From Curtobacterium sp. 'Ferrero' (GTDB lineage Bacteria > Actinomycetota > Actinomycetes > Actinomycetales > Microbacteriaceae): a stretch of 64,000 nucleotides of DNA. How positions within the stretch are numbered: the first letter of the stretch is position 1; every line of letters begins with the position of its first letter. Both the position numbers and the translations under genes were made by a program. Shown here piece after piece: positions 56,078-64,000 of the stretch. The notes below the pieces were generated by a model. It saw nothing but the letters and a program-made list of their open reading frames with translations. It searched no databases and had not been told where the DNA came from. The DNA is taken from NCBI RefSeq assembly GCF_002412165.1, contig NZ_NXIA01000014.1, forward strand, positions 47,221-111,220, read 5' to 3'.

Positions 56078-56995
56078 ATGCGCTTCCAGCGTGCACACCT
56101 CGAGACCCTCCTCGCAGTGGTCGACCACGGCACCTTCGACGCCGCGGCGCGCGCGCTGTCGATCACGCCGTCCGCAGTGTCGCAGCGCGTCAAGGCGATG
56201 GAGCAGCAGGTGGGTCGGGTCCTCGTGCAGCGATCCACCCCCGTGGTCCCGACCACTGCCGGCGCGGTCCTCCTGCGCCACGCGCGGCAGGCCCGACTGC
56301 TCGACGACGAGACCACCCAGGCGCTCGGCGCCGACGCCGGGTCGGTGCCGACCATCGCGTTGGCGGTCAACGCGGACTCGCTCGGGACCTGGTTCCTGGA
56401 CGCCCTCGCCCTCGTGCGGGTCGACACCGAGGTCGTGTTCGACCTCCACCGCGAGGACCAGGACCGCACCGCCGAACTCCTCCGCGCCGGAACGGTCACC
56501 GCGGCGGTCACCGCCGAGGCGGACCCGGTCCAGGGCTGTACGTCGGTCGCCCTCGGCGTCGACCGCTACCGGGCGGTGGCATCGCCGTCGTTCCTGACGC
56601 GCTACCTGCCCGACGTCGACCCGAGCTCGGACAGCGAACGGCGGCTGCTCGCCCGCCTCGACCGGGTCCCACTCGTCGACTACGACCGGGACGACGACCT
56701 CCAGCAGGGTTACCTCCGCCGTGTGCTCGGCCACGCTCCACGGGGACCGCGGCACTTCGTCCCGACGTCGGCGGACTTCGCACGGGCGGTCGGACTCGGC
56801 TTCGGCTGGGGGCTGCTCCCCGAGGCCCAGTGCACCGACGCCATCGCCCGTGGCGAGCTCGTGGAACTCGTCCCCGGGCGCCGCGCCGACGTCGCGCTGT
56901 GGTGGCAGCGGTGGAACCTCGCGTCGCCGCTGCTGGACCGGGTCACCGACGCCGTCCGGAGCACGGCGGCACGCCACCTGCACGCTCCGGCCTGA
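56078..56995 (+). CDS. lysG: LysR-family regulator, LysG/ArgP type
   Basis: A 305-residue regulator. The winged helix has LETLLAVVDHGTFDAAARAL and SITPSAVSQRVKAMEQQVGR, typical of LysG/ArgP, and the effector domain (90-300) contains the ADSLGTWFLDAL segment of this branch. LysG activates lysE when lysine or arginine accumulates. The divergent arrangement with the LysE-type gene (70 bp apart) supports that role. GTGAA-gcccag-TTCAC (56033-56048) between them may be part of its site. Confidence 0.9.
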   Translation: MRFQRAHLETLLAVVDHGTFDAAARALSITPSAVSQRVKAMEQQVGRVLVQRSTPVVPTTAGAVLLRHARQARLLDDETTQALGADAGSVPTIALAVNADSLGTWFLDALALVRVDTEVVFDLHREDQDRTAELLRAGTVTAAVTAEADPVQGCTSVALGVDRYRAVASPSFLTRYLPDVDPSSDSERRLLARLDRVPLVDYDRDDDLQQGYLRRVLGHAPRGPRHFVPTSADFARAVGLGFGWGLLPEAQCTDAIARGELVELVPGRRADVALWWQRWNLASPLLDRVTDAVRSTAARHLHAPA

Positions 56996-57054
56996 CCGCG
57001 CTCTCCGGACCGTCCCGGACGCGACCCCACCGGCGCCCGCTCACCGTCCGGGCC

Positions 57055-57549
57055 ATGTCATCCCGCACCAAGACCGCTGCCGTGCTCGTCGGCGTCGCCT
57101 CCGTCGCCCTGCTCCTGACCGCCTGCCAGGACGGCGGCGCGCAGAACGGCAAGCCGGTCGGCAAGGGACCCGCCACCGACGACCCGGCCCGGCAGACCTG
57201 CCCGGTGGCTGCGAAGTCGGCCGTCGACGCCATCGACGCGGCCGTCGGGAAGCAGGACGACACCGACTTCGCGAGCGTCCAGCGTGGCGACGGCGGGTGG
57301 TACCTCGCGGCGTCGATCGTCCCGAACGTCAAGGACGATCCGAAGACCGATGACGTGACCGTCTGGGCGACCACGGCCGACCCGACCGAGGAGGACTTCG
57401 ACGGTCCGCTCGCGCCCGTCAACGACGAGGCCCGCGCATCGGTCTCGAGCGACGACGCCAGCGCGTCAGCCGTGCCCAGCACCTGCAGCGACGACTCCGA
57501 CGCTGCGAAGGCCGTGGCCGGGTGCCTCATCAACGCCGCGAACCGCTGA
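57055..57549 (+). CDS. Putative lipoprotein
   Basis: A 164-residue exported protein with signal peptide VLVGVASVALLLTAC and lipobox LLTAC (Cys24). The mature part is acidic (TEEDFDGPLAPVNDEARASV) with three more cysteines; a compact domain GWYLAASIVPN is visible. No family recognised. The start codon follows GGGCC only; no clear Shine-Dalgarno. Transcription is away from lysG's 3' end, in the same direction. Confidence 0.65.
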   Translation: MSSRTKTAAVLVGVASVALLLTACQDGGAQNGKPVGKGPATDDPARQTCPVAAKSAVDAIDAAVGKQDDTDFASVQRGDGGWYLAASIVPNVKDDPKTDDVTVWATTADPTEEDFDGPLAPVNDEARASVSSDDASASAVPSTCSDDSDAAKAVAGCLINAANR

Positions 57550-57581
57550 ACCTGCGGCGGCACCGGGACGCGTCCGCCGGG

Positions 57582-58361
57582 TCAGGTCTGGCACCGCGGG
57601 CACCAGTAGGTGTCCCGCAGCGTGAGTTCGGACTCGCCCAGCTCCCCGCGCCGGATCGGCGTGCCGCACCGCAGACACGGCTTCCCCGCACGTCCGTACA
57701 CCCAGAGCCGACGCCCGGGACGGTCGACCCCGGTGGTCACCCGCGCGTTGCGGTCCCGGTTCGCCGTGATCAGTCGGCTCGCCATCGTGATCATGCGCGC
57801 CGGGTCCGCCACCTGCCCCACGGGACGGGTCGGCAGCGCACCTCGGAGGAAGCAGAGCTCGGCACGGTAGACGTTCCCGAGTCCCGCGAGCACCCGCTGG
57901 TCGAGCAGGGCGAGGCCGACCGGGCGCTCGGGGTCTCGGAGGAGGTTCGCCAGCGCCTGGTCCGCGTCCCAGTCGGCGCCGAGGAGGTCGGGACCCAGGT
58001 ACCCGACGACCTCCGGCTCCTCTTCGCGCGGCACGACCTCGAGGATGCCGAGGGTGAACCCGACCGTCGACACGTCGGCTGCGTCGAGGACGACCCGGGC
58101 CTGGTGCGCGGGCCGTCGCCAGCGCTCGCCCGGGGCGTAGACGTCCCACCGACCCTCCATCTTCAGGTGTGAGTGCACCGTCAGGTCGCCGATCCGGTGG
58201 AGCAGGTGCTTGCCCCGGGGGACCACCTCGTCGACGGTGCGCCCGACCAGGTCGAGCGTGGCGAAGGCCGGCACCCGGAAGTCGCTCCGCGTCAGCTCCT
58301 TGCCCGCCAGCGCCGCGTGCAGCCGGTGTGCGGCGCGGTAGACGGTGTCTCCCTCAGGCAC
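57582..58361 (-). CDS. nei: Fpg/Nei family DNA glycosylase (endonuclease VIII type)
   Basis: A 259-residue base-excision glycosylase/lyase. It begins MPEGDTVYRAAHRLHAALAG, with catalytic Pro2-Glu3; the Glu-Gly-Asp-Thr form points to Nei (oxidised pyrimidines). HtH motif LLDQRVLAGLGNVYRAELCF; the C-terminal zinc finger CLRCGTPIRRGELG...WCPRC has four cysteines. It overlaps the lhr stop by 8 bp and is read from the same transcript, a damage-repair pairing common in actinobacteria. Confidence 0.93.
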   Translation of the reverse strand: MPEGDTVYRAAHRLHAALAGKELTRSDFRVPAFATLDLVGRTVDEVVPRGKHLLHRIGDLTVHSHLKMEGRWDVYAPGERWRRPAHQARVVLDAADVSTVGFTLGILEVVPREEEPEVVGYLGPDLLGADWDADQALANLLRDPERPVGLALLDQRVLAGLGNVYRAELCFLRGALPTRPVGQVADPARMITMASRLITANRDRNARVTTGVDRPGRRLWVYGRAGKPCLRCGTPIRRGELGESELTLRDTYWCPRCQT

Positions 58362-61300
58362 GGAGTCGTACTCCCTGGGGCGTCGCCGTGAACCCGGCGT
58401 CGCGGAGGGCCGACCCGAGCGGGGACTCGAGCACGAAGCCCCCGTCGACGCGCTCCACGGAGAGCTTCCCGAGCCCGCGGCGGACGGTCGCTGCGATCGA
58501 CTCGGCTGCAGCGGTCAGGTCGGCGGCGTCGTCGGTGAAGGTCAGCACCGACTTGCCGCCCCGCTCGACGTAGACCGCGAGCGCGCCGTCGACGAGCACG
58601 ACGAGCGCGCCCGCCTTGCGTCCGGGGCGGTGTCCGCGAGTCTTCGCCGTGACGGTCTCGTCACCGTCGTCCGCGGTGTCCTCGCTCGGCCACGGCAGCG
58701 CGGCCCCGAACGGGTTCGCCGGATCGGTCGCCGCGAGCGTGATCGCCTGCCGGTGCCGCTCCGGGTCACCGCGCTCGTCGTCGTCCAGGTCGCGGGCGAA
58801 CGTGCGGAGTCGGTCGACGGTCGGACCGGTGGCGAACTGCGCCGCACCGAGCCCCTCGACGAAGTACCCGCGCCGGGCCCGACCGGTCTCCTCGAAGCGG
58901 GCGAGCACGCGGTACACGCCGGCGAACCCGCCGCGAACGCCCTCGACCTGCACAGCACCCCTGGTCACGACGCCGTACCGCTCGAGGAGCTGTTCGGCCG
59001 TCGCCGCCGCCCGGACGGTGGCGTCCGACTGGGCGAGCGGCAGGATCGACCAGCGCCCGCCGACGGTCGGCGGCCCGGACTGCGTCGGCAGGGTCGGCCG
59101 ACGTCGTCCCCGGTAGGCGCGGGTCCGGGGCGCGCTCGTGCTCTTCGCCTTGCCCCCGAGCATCGACCGCAGTGGCGCGAGCGTGTCGTTCGTGATCTGC
59201 CCCGCCCAGACGAGATCCCACAGGGCGGTCGCCAACTCCTGGTCGTCGGTGCTGCCGACGGCCTGCGCGAGCTGCCGGAAGAAGTACGCGCCGCCGCCCG
59301 CCAACGCCCCGAGCACGTCCCGCTGCAGTGCGGTGGTCTCCTCGCCCGACGGCTCCGCCAGCGTGGTGTCCGCGGTCTCGGCCAGGTGGAAGCGCACCCA
59401 GCCGTCGTTGCCAGGCAGGTTCCCGGCCCCGGACCACAGGACCTCCCCGGTGGCGGTGAGCTCGTCGAGCATCGACGGGGCGTAGTCGGTCACGCGGGAC
59501 GGCAGGACGAGGGACTCCCACGCGCTCGCCGGGATCGCCACCCCGGCGAGCTGGTCGAGCACCTGCAGCACACCGTCCACGCCGCGGAGTCCGCCCCGGG
59601 TGCCGGGAGTGTGCACGTGCTGCCAGACGGGCAGGAACCGGGCGAGTGCATCCGGGGCCACCGGCTCGACCTCGTGCCGGAGCGCCGCGAGCGACTTGGT
59701 CCGGATGCGGCGCAGCACCTCCGCGTCGCACCACTCGGCGCCCTGCCGGTCCGGACGGAACTCGCCCTCGACGACCCGGCGGTCCGCGACGAGACGCCGG
59801 AGCGTGTCCTGCACGACCGCGATGCCGAGCCCCAACCGGGCGGCGGCCTCCTGTGCGGAGAACGGCCCGTGCGACCGGGCGTACCGACCGACGAGGTCGC
59901 CCAGCGGGTCCGCGACCGGCTCGACGAAGGCGGTGGGGACACCGATCGGCAGCGGTACCCCGAGGGCGTCGCGGAGGCGCGAGGCGTCCTCGATGACCGC
60001 CCAACGGGTCTCGCCGGCGTGCGTGAACGACAGCACCCGACGATCGCGTTCGAGCGCCTGCAGGGCGGCGGCGACCGCTGCCTCGTCGCCCGTGTCGGCC
60101 GCCCAACTCCGTGCCGTGACCTCGGCGAGGTCGAGCGCGCCGACCAGCCGCAGCACGTCGACGATCCCCTCGGCGTCCCGGGCCCGGCGGTCGGGCGAAC
60201 GGCGCTGGAGGTCCTGTTCGACCGAGGCGATGACGGCCGGGTCGAGCAGCTCCCGGAGCTCGGCCCGTCCGAGGAGCTCCCCGAGCAGGGTGGAGTCGAG
60301 GGAGAGTGCCGCCGCCCGGCGCTCCGCGAGCGGCGAGTCGCCCTCGTACATGAACGCCGCGACGTAGCCGAACAGGAGTGACCGTGCGAACGGCGACGGC
60401 TGCTCGGTCTCGCTCTCCACCAGCCGGATCCGCCGCCCGGCGATGTCGTCGGCGATCCCGAGCAGGGCCGGTACGTCGTAGACGTCCTGCAGGACCTCGC
60501 GCACGGTCTCGAGCACGATCGGGAACGTCGGGTACTTCTGCGCCACCTCGAGCAGCTGCGACGCACGCTGGCGCTGCTGCCAGAGGGGCGAACGCTGTCC
60601 GGGGTTCCTCCGCGGCAGCAGGAGGGCCCGTGCCGCGCACTCGCGGAACCGTGCCGCGAACAGGGCCGATCCACCGACCTCGTCCGTCACGAGCACCTCG
60701 AGCTCGTCGCGCTCGAAGACGAACAGGTCGGCTCCGGGCGGCTCGGCGTCGGTCTCCGGGATCCGGACCACGATGCCGTCGTCGGCCGCCATCGCATCGC
60801 CGTCGATCCCGTGTCGCTCCCGGAGTCGGGCACCGACCGCGAGGGCCCACGGCGCGTGCACCTGCATGCCGTAGGGGGAGTGCATGACGAGACGCCAGTC
60901 GCCGAGCTCGTCGCGGAACCGCTCGACGACGAGCGTCGTGTCGTTCGGCACGGCGCCGGTGGCCGCTCGCTGGTCGCGGAGGAACGTGAGCAGGTTCGTC
61001 ACGGCGCGGTCGTCGAGCCCGCCCTCGGCGACGCGCGCGCGGGCGTCCTCGTCGGAGGCGGCGTCGACCTCACGCACGAACGCCCCGGTGGCGCGGCCCA
61101 GCTCGGCCGGCCGGCCCAGTCCGTCCCCCTTCCAGAACGGCACCCGTCCCGGCTGGCCGAACGCCGGGCTGACGAGGACCCGGTCGTGCGTGATCTCCTC
61201 GATGCGCCAACTGGTCGCGCCGAGTGCGAAGACGTCGCCGACCCGGGACTCGTAGACCATCTCCTCGTCGAGTTCACCGACCCGGGACGCACGTTCGCCG

Positions 61301-63030
61301 ACCATGAACACGCCGAACATGCCGCGGTCGGGGATCGTGCCGCCGCTCGTCACGGCCAAGCGCTGCGCACCCGGCCGACCCGTCAGCGTGCCGTGCACCC
61401 GGTCCCAGACCAGGCGCGGCCGGAGCTCGGCGAACTCGTCGCTGGGGTACCGGCCGGTCACGAGGTCGAGCGTCGCCTCGAACGCCGAGCGCGGCAGCCC
61501 GCTGAACGGCGCGCTCCGCCGCACCAGCTCGAACCAGTGCTCGACGTCCAGGGTGTCGACCGCTCCCGCCGCGACGGTCTGCTGCGCCAGGACGTCGAGC
61601 GGGTTCGCGGGCACCCCGATCGACTCGATCTCGCCGCGGACCATCCGTTCCACGGTCACCGCGCTGTTCACCAGGTCCGCACGGTGCTTCGGGAACAGGA
61701 CCCCGCGGGAGACCTCGCCGACCTGGTGTCCGGCGCGACCGACCCGCTGCAGGCCGCTCGCGACCGACGGCGGCGCCTCGACCTGCACGACGAGGTCGAC
61801 CTCGCCCATGTCGATGCCGAGTTCGAGCGAGCTCGTGGCGACGACGCAACGGAGCCGTCCGGACTTCAGGTCGTCCTCGATGATGGCCCGCTGGTCCTTC
61901 GACACCGAGCCGTGGTGTGCCCGCGCGAGCACCGGGACGCTGGCGTCGGACCCGCCCCCGCCGGTCTGCCCGGACGCGCCGATGACGTCGGCCGGCGGCC
62001 GCTTCGGCTGGGCGACGGGCGCGTGGGCGGACGCGCGGCCCGGCGACTGCGTCACCGGTGCGCCGACCCCGGCGGCCACCGGCTCGCCGGCCCCCGAGGC
62101 GGCGAGCACTCGCTCCTCGTGGATCTCGTTCAACCGCGCGGTCAGGCGCTCCGCCAGCCGTCGGGAGTTGGCGAAGACGATGGTCGACCGGTGCTCCTCG
62201 ACCAGGTCGACCACGCGTTCCTCGACGTGCGGCCAGATCGACCCGTTCGACGGCGCCTCGGTGGCGTCGGCCCCGACCGGCGGCGCCCCGAGCTCGGCCA
62301 TGTCGTCGACCGGCACCACGACCCGCAGGTCGAACGTCTTCTGCGCGGGGGGTGCGATGATCGTGACGGGAGCCCGACCGCCGAGGAACCGCGCGACCTC
62401 CTCCGGCGGGCGGACCGTCGCCGACAGCCCGATGCGCTGCACCGGCTGCTCGAGCAGGTCGTCGAGGCGTTCGAGCGAAACGGCGAGGTGTGCGCCGCGC
62501 TTGGTCGAGGCCACCGCGTGCACCTCGTCCACGATGACGGTGTCGACGTTGACGAGCGTCTCCCGCGCGCGCGAGGTGAGCATGAGGTACAGCGACTCGG
62601 GCGTCGTGATGAGGATGTCCGGAGGCTGCCGCAGGAGCCGCTGCCGGTCGGACGACGGGGTGTCTCCGCTGCGGACGCCGACCGTGACCTCGGGCGGTTC
62701 GGTGCCGAGCCGCCTGGCCGTCTGGGTGATGCCGACGAGCGGGCTGCGGAGGTTCCGCTCGACGTCCACGCCGAGCGCCTTGAGCGGGGACACGTAGAGC
62801 ACGCGGGTCCGTTGCTTGGCGGGTGGCCGATCGTCGGCGCTGATGAGCCGGTCGATCGACCACAGGAACGATGCGAGCGTCTTGCCCGACCCGGTCGGCG
62901 CGATGACGAGCGCGTGCTGTCCGGTCGAGATGGCGTCCCACGCCCCGGTCTGGGCCGGGGTCGGCGCGGCGAAGGCACCGCGGAACCACTCCGCGGTCGC
63001 GGGGGAGAAACGCTCGAGGACGTCCGTCAT
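58354..63030 (-). CDS. lhr: ATP-dependent DNA helicase Lhr (long form)
   Basis: A 1558-residue SF2 helicase. Walker A APTGSGKT, Walker B VIVDEVHAV (DEVH box), motif VI VGRAGHQVGEV, then the WH and Lhr-specific beta-barrel and long C-terminal domain. Long-form Lhr is about 1500 residues and unwinds DNA and RNA-DNA duplexes 3' to 5'; it is a DNA-damage response enzyme in mycobacteria. It is intact. The ATG at 63030 is taken; 16 residues could be added by an upstream start, with no family homology. Confidence 0.95.
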   Translation of the reverse strand: MTDVLERFSPATAEWFRGAFAAPTPAQTGAWDAISTGQHALVIAPTGSGKTLASFLWSIDRLISADDRPPAKQRTRVLYVSPLKALGVDVERNLRSPLVGITQTARRLGTEPPEVTVGVRSGDTPSSDRQRLLRQPPDILITTPESLYLMLTSRARETLVNVDTVIVDEVHAVASTKRGAHLAVSLERLDDLLEQPVQRIGLSATVRPPEEVARFLGGRAPVTIIAPPAQKTFDLRVVVPVDDMAELGAPPVGADATEAPSNGSIWPHVEERVVDLVEEHRSTIVFANSRRLAERLTARLNEIHEERVLAASGAGEPVAAGVGAPVTQSPGRASAHAPVAQPKRPPADVIGASGQTGGGGSDASVPVLARAHHGSVSKDQRAIIEDDLKSGRLRCVVATSSLELGIDMGEVDLVVQVEAPPSVASGLQRVGRAGHQVGEVSRGVLFPKHRADLVNSAVTVERMVRGEIESIGVPANPLDVLAQQTVAAGAVDTLDVEHWFELVRRSAPFSGLPRSAFEATLDLVTGRYPSDEFAELRPRLVWDRVHGTLTGRPGAQRLAVTSGGTIPDRGMFGVFMVGERASRVGELDEEMVYESRVGDVFALGATSWRIEEITHDRVLVSPAFGQPGRVPFWKGDGLGRPAELGRATGAFVREVDAASDEDARARVAEGGLDDRAVTNLLTFLRDQRAATGAVPNDTTLVVERFRDELGDWRLVMHSPYGMQVHAPWALAVGARLRERHGIDGDAMAADDGIVVRIPETDAEPPGADLFVFERDELEVLVTDEVGGSALFAARFRECAARALLLPRRNPGQRSPLWQQRQRASQLLEVAQKYPTFPIVLETVREVLQDVYDVPALLGIADDIAGRRIRLVESETEQPSPFARSLLFGYVAAFMYEGDSPLAERRAAALSLDSTLLGELLGRAELRELLDPAVIASVEQDLQRRSPDRRARDAEGIVDVLRLVGALDLAEVTARSWAADTGDEAAVAAALQALERDRRVLSFTHAGETRWAVIEDASRLRDALGVPLPIGVPTAFVEPVADPLGDLVGRYARSHGPFSAQEAAARLGLGIAVVQDTLRRLVADRRVVEGEFRPDRQGAEWCDAEVLRRIRTKSLAALRHEVEPVAPDALARFLPVWQHVHTPGTRGGLRGVDGVLQVLDQLAGVAIPASAWESLVLPSRVTDYAPSMLDELTATGEVLWSGAGNLPGNDGWVRFHLAETADTTLAEPSGEETTALQRDVLGALAGGGAYFFRQLAQAVGSTDDQELATALWDLVWAGQITNDTLAPLRSMLGGKAKSTSAPRTRAYRGRRRPTLPTQSGPPTVGGRWSILPLAQSDATVRAAATAEQLLERYGVVTRGAVQVEGVRGGFAGVYRVLARFEETGRARRGYFVEGLGAAQFATGPTVDRLRTFARDLDDDERGDPERHRQAITLAATDPANPFGAALPWPSEDTADDGDETVTAKTRGHRPGRKAGALVVLVDGALAVYVERGGKSVLTFTDDAADLTAAAESIAATVRRGLGKLSVERVDGGFVLESPLGSALRDAGFTATPQGVRLRA

Positions 63031-63084
63031 GGTCCGTCCCATCCTGCCCGCGACCACCGACAACGGCCCGAGCGGCAAAAGCGC

Positions 63085-63114
63085 TTGACAGACCGATAGT
63101 TACCGATCTATCGT
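63085..63114 (+). promoter_or_regulatory. PadR promoter with operator in the spacer
   Basis: TTGACA (63085-63090), 18-bp spacer, TATCGT (63109-63114). CGATAG (63094-63099) and CTATCG (63108-63113) form an inverted repeat across spacer and -10, so a repressor there would exclude RNA polymerase. A second repeat, CGATCGGTC/GACCGGATCG (63140-63159), lies in the leader. Confidence 0.6.
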
Positions 63115-63191
63115 CACTACATCGCGATACGACGAAGGCCGATCGGTCAGACCGGATCGCGAGCCGACTCACCACGACGGAAGGACACCTC

Positions 63192-63857
63192 ATGCGCTTC
63201 GACGACATGAACCCCCAGCAGCACCAGCACCCGCGCGGTCCCCGCTTCGGCGGCCCGCGCCACCACCACGGCGCCGGCTTCCCCGGACGCGACCGCGGCG
63301 ACCACCAGCGCGGCGGCTTCGGCCCCGGCCGCGGCTTCGGCCCCGGCCGCGGCTTCGGCCCCGGGTTCGGCGGACCGGGCTTCGGCCCCGGGTTCGGCGG
63401 TCCCGGGTTCGGCGGCCGCGAGCGCCGACGCCGCGGCGACGTCCGCCTCGCGATCCTCGGCCTCCTCGCCGAGGGCCCGCAGAACGGGTACGCCGTGATC
63501 AAGACGATCGCCGAGCGCACCGGTGGCGCCTGGAAGCCGAGCCCGGGCTCGGTCTACCCGACGCTCCAGCAGCTCGTGGACGAGGACCTCGTCGTCTCGA
63601 CGGGCGACGGTCGGAAGACGCTCTTCGAGCTCACCGACGCCGGCAGGGCCGAGGCGGAGGCGAAGGCGGACGAGATCGCGGCCGCGTTCGAGGCGCCCGG
63701 CATGCCGGACGCCCAGCGCGCCTTCGTCGAGTCGCTCCGGAAGACCATGGGCGTCCTGCACATGTACCGGACGACGGCGACGGACGAGCAGATCACCGCG
63801 GCGACGGACCGGGTGGACCAGCTCCGCAAGGACCTCCTGCAAATCCTCGCCGACTGA
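63192..63857 (+). CDS. PadR-family regulator with Gly/Phe-rich N-terminal extension
   Basis: A 221-residue regulator. Residues 85-165 are a PadR winged helix: VRLAILGLLAEGPQNGYAVI, GSVYPTLQQLVDEDLV and GDGRKTLFELTDAGRAEAEA. The C-terminal helix pair mediates dimers. The first 80 residues are a low-complexity run of His/Gly/Phe/Pro (FGPGRGFGPGRGFGPG), unlike normal PadR proteins. It probably represses its own promoter through the inverted repeat at 63094-63113 and may control other genes. AAGGA stands 6 nt before the ATG. Confidence 0.88.
   Translation: MRFDDMNPQQHQHPRGPRFGGPRHHHGAGFPGRDRGDHQRGGFGPGRGFGPGRGFGPGFGGPGFGPGFGGPGFGGRERRRRGDVRLAILGLLAEGPQNGYAVIKTIAERTGGAWKPSPGSVYPTLQQLVDEDLVVSTGDGRKTLFELTDAGRAEAEAKADEIAAAFEAPGMPDAQRAFVESLRKTMGVLHMYRTTATDEQITAATDRVDQLRKDLLQILAD
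63319..63417 (+). repeat. Imperfect repeats coding the Gly/Phe tract
   Basis: GGCTTCGGCCCCGGCCGC and related 12-18 bp units repeat about seven times in the PadR N-terminal region. Confidence 0.6.
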
Positions 63858-63872
63858 CGATCCGACCACACG

Positions 63873-63918
63873 ACGGACGGGAGGCACGGTGCCAGCTGGC
63901 ACCGTGCCTCCAGTCCGT
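63873..63918. terminator. Perfect 32-bp palindromic terminator after padR
   Basis: GGAGGCACGGTGCCAG and CTGGCACCGTGCCTCC (63880-63911) meet with no spacer; ACGGAC/GTCCGT extends the stem after one unpaired base on each side. Confidence 0.8.
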
Positions 63919-63928
63919 CCGGTCTCGG

Positions 63929-64000
63929 AAAGCGACAGATCTCGGTGTCGCTCCCGCGAAAGCGACAGTTCAGCGCGCGCACGCGGCACAGTTCTGTCGC
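63929..64000. repeat. Two more AAAGCGACAG hairpins (family B), last one cut by the window end
   Basis: AGCGACA (63931-63937) pairs with TGTCGCT (63946-63952); then GCGACAG (63962-63968) pairs with CTGTCGC (63994-64000). CGCGAAAGCGACAGTT at 63955 repeats the arm start of the hairpin at 43324. Confidence 0.6.

Noticed and set aside
1..64000. tRNA, rRNA, integrase, transposase and phage genes
   Set aside because: None was found in the intergenic sequence or the frames, so no mobile element boundary can be drawn around the Abi region.

Overview
The window is about 70% GC with strong G/C third-position bias, many GTG starts and ATGA/GTGA start-stop overlaps. It comes from a high-GC actinobacterium. 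Gene content (complete kdpFABC-kdpDE, Lhr helicase next to an Nei-type glycosylase, a FolP2-like protein in a folE cluster, a maltokinase-cap protein, single-chain serine dehydratase) and the many -10 boxes set 6-7 nt before start codons fit a Microbacteriaceae member, possibly Curtobacterium; that genus is an inference. I saw no rRNA, tRNA, integrase, insertion sequence or CRISPR array.

Layout. 1-5.3 kb: a truncated FAD oxidoreductase, an SRPBCC protein, a shikimate-dehydrogenase-like enzyme, a quinone oxidoreductase and serine dehydratase. 5.4-13.6 kb: small acidic proteins, a family-A polymerase-like enzyme, a PAP2 phosphatase, a Ser/Thr kinase and a GH92 mannosidase. 13.6-15.5 kb: a lower-GC stretch with long hairpins, tandem repeats and an Abi (HEPN-type) gene preceded by a compact structured RNA. 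15.5-20.8 kb: oxidoreductases, a methyltransferase, a lipoprotein and a WYL regulator. 20.8-28.8 kb: the kdp potassium-uptake operon with its two-component system. 28.9-30.3 kb: two convergent exported-protein genes with matching promoter architecture. 30.5-35.2 kb: regulator, acetyltransferases, a GNAT-methyltransferase fusion, hydrolase, Nudix protein and permease. 35.3-38.7 kb: a beta-phosphoglucomutase and GH65 phosphorylase pair.

38.7-43.3 kb: a putative SOS-controlled three-gene unit (perfect LexA-type box), an ArsR/MFS pair and a Phd/RelE-like toxin-antitoxin module with an inverted-repeat operator. 43.4-48.7 kb: a purine permease, a folE-folP2-reductase cluster, HAD and PfpI proteins. 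48.7-53.3 kb: a MOSC protein, Ada/AlkA and Ogt alkylation repair, a hydrolase and a HAD phosphatase. 53.5-57.5 kb: an amino-acid permease and a LysE exporter divergent from its LysR regulator. 57.6-64 kb: Nei glycosylase and giant Lhr helicase, then a PadR regulator with an operator in its promoter.

The strongest lead is the Abi gene with its upstream RNA at 15379-15433: a hairpin ending in a U-tract behind an extended -10. It resembles the AbiF-associated RNA. Other notable signals are the genome-wide style of leaderless promoters, several families of long near-perfect hairpins at operon ends that share sequence between distant loci, helically phased repeats before kdp, and a perfect SOS box. 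All family assignments come from reading motifs; no search was run.
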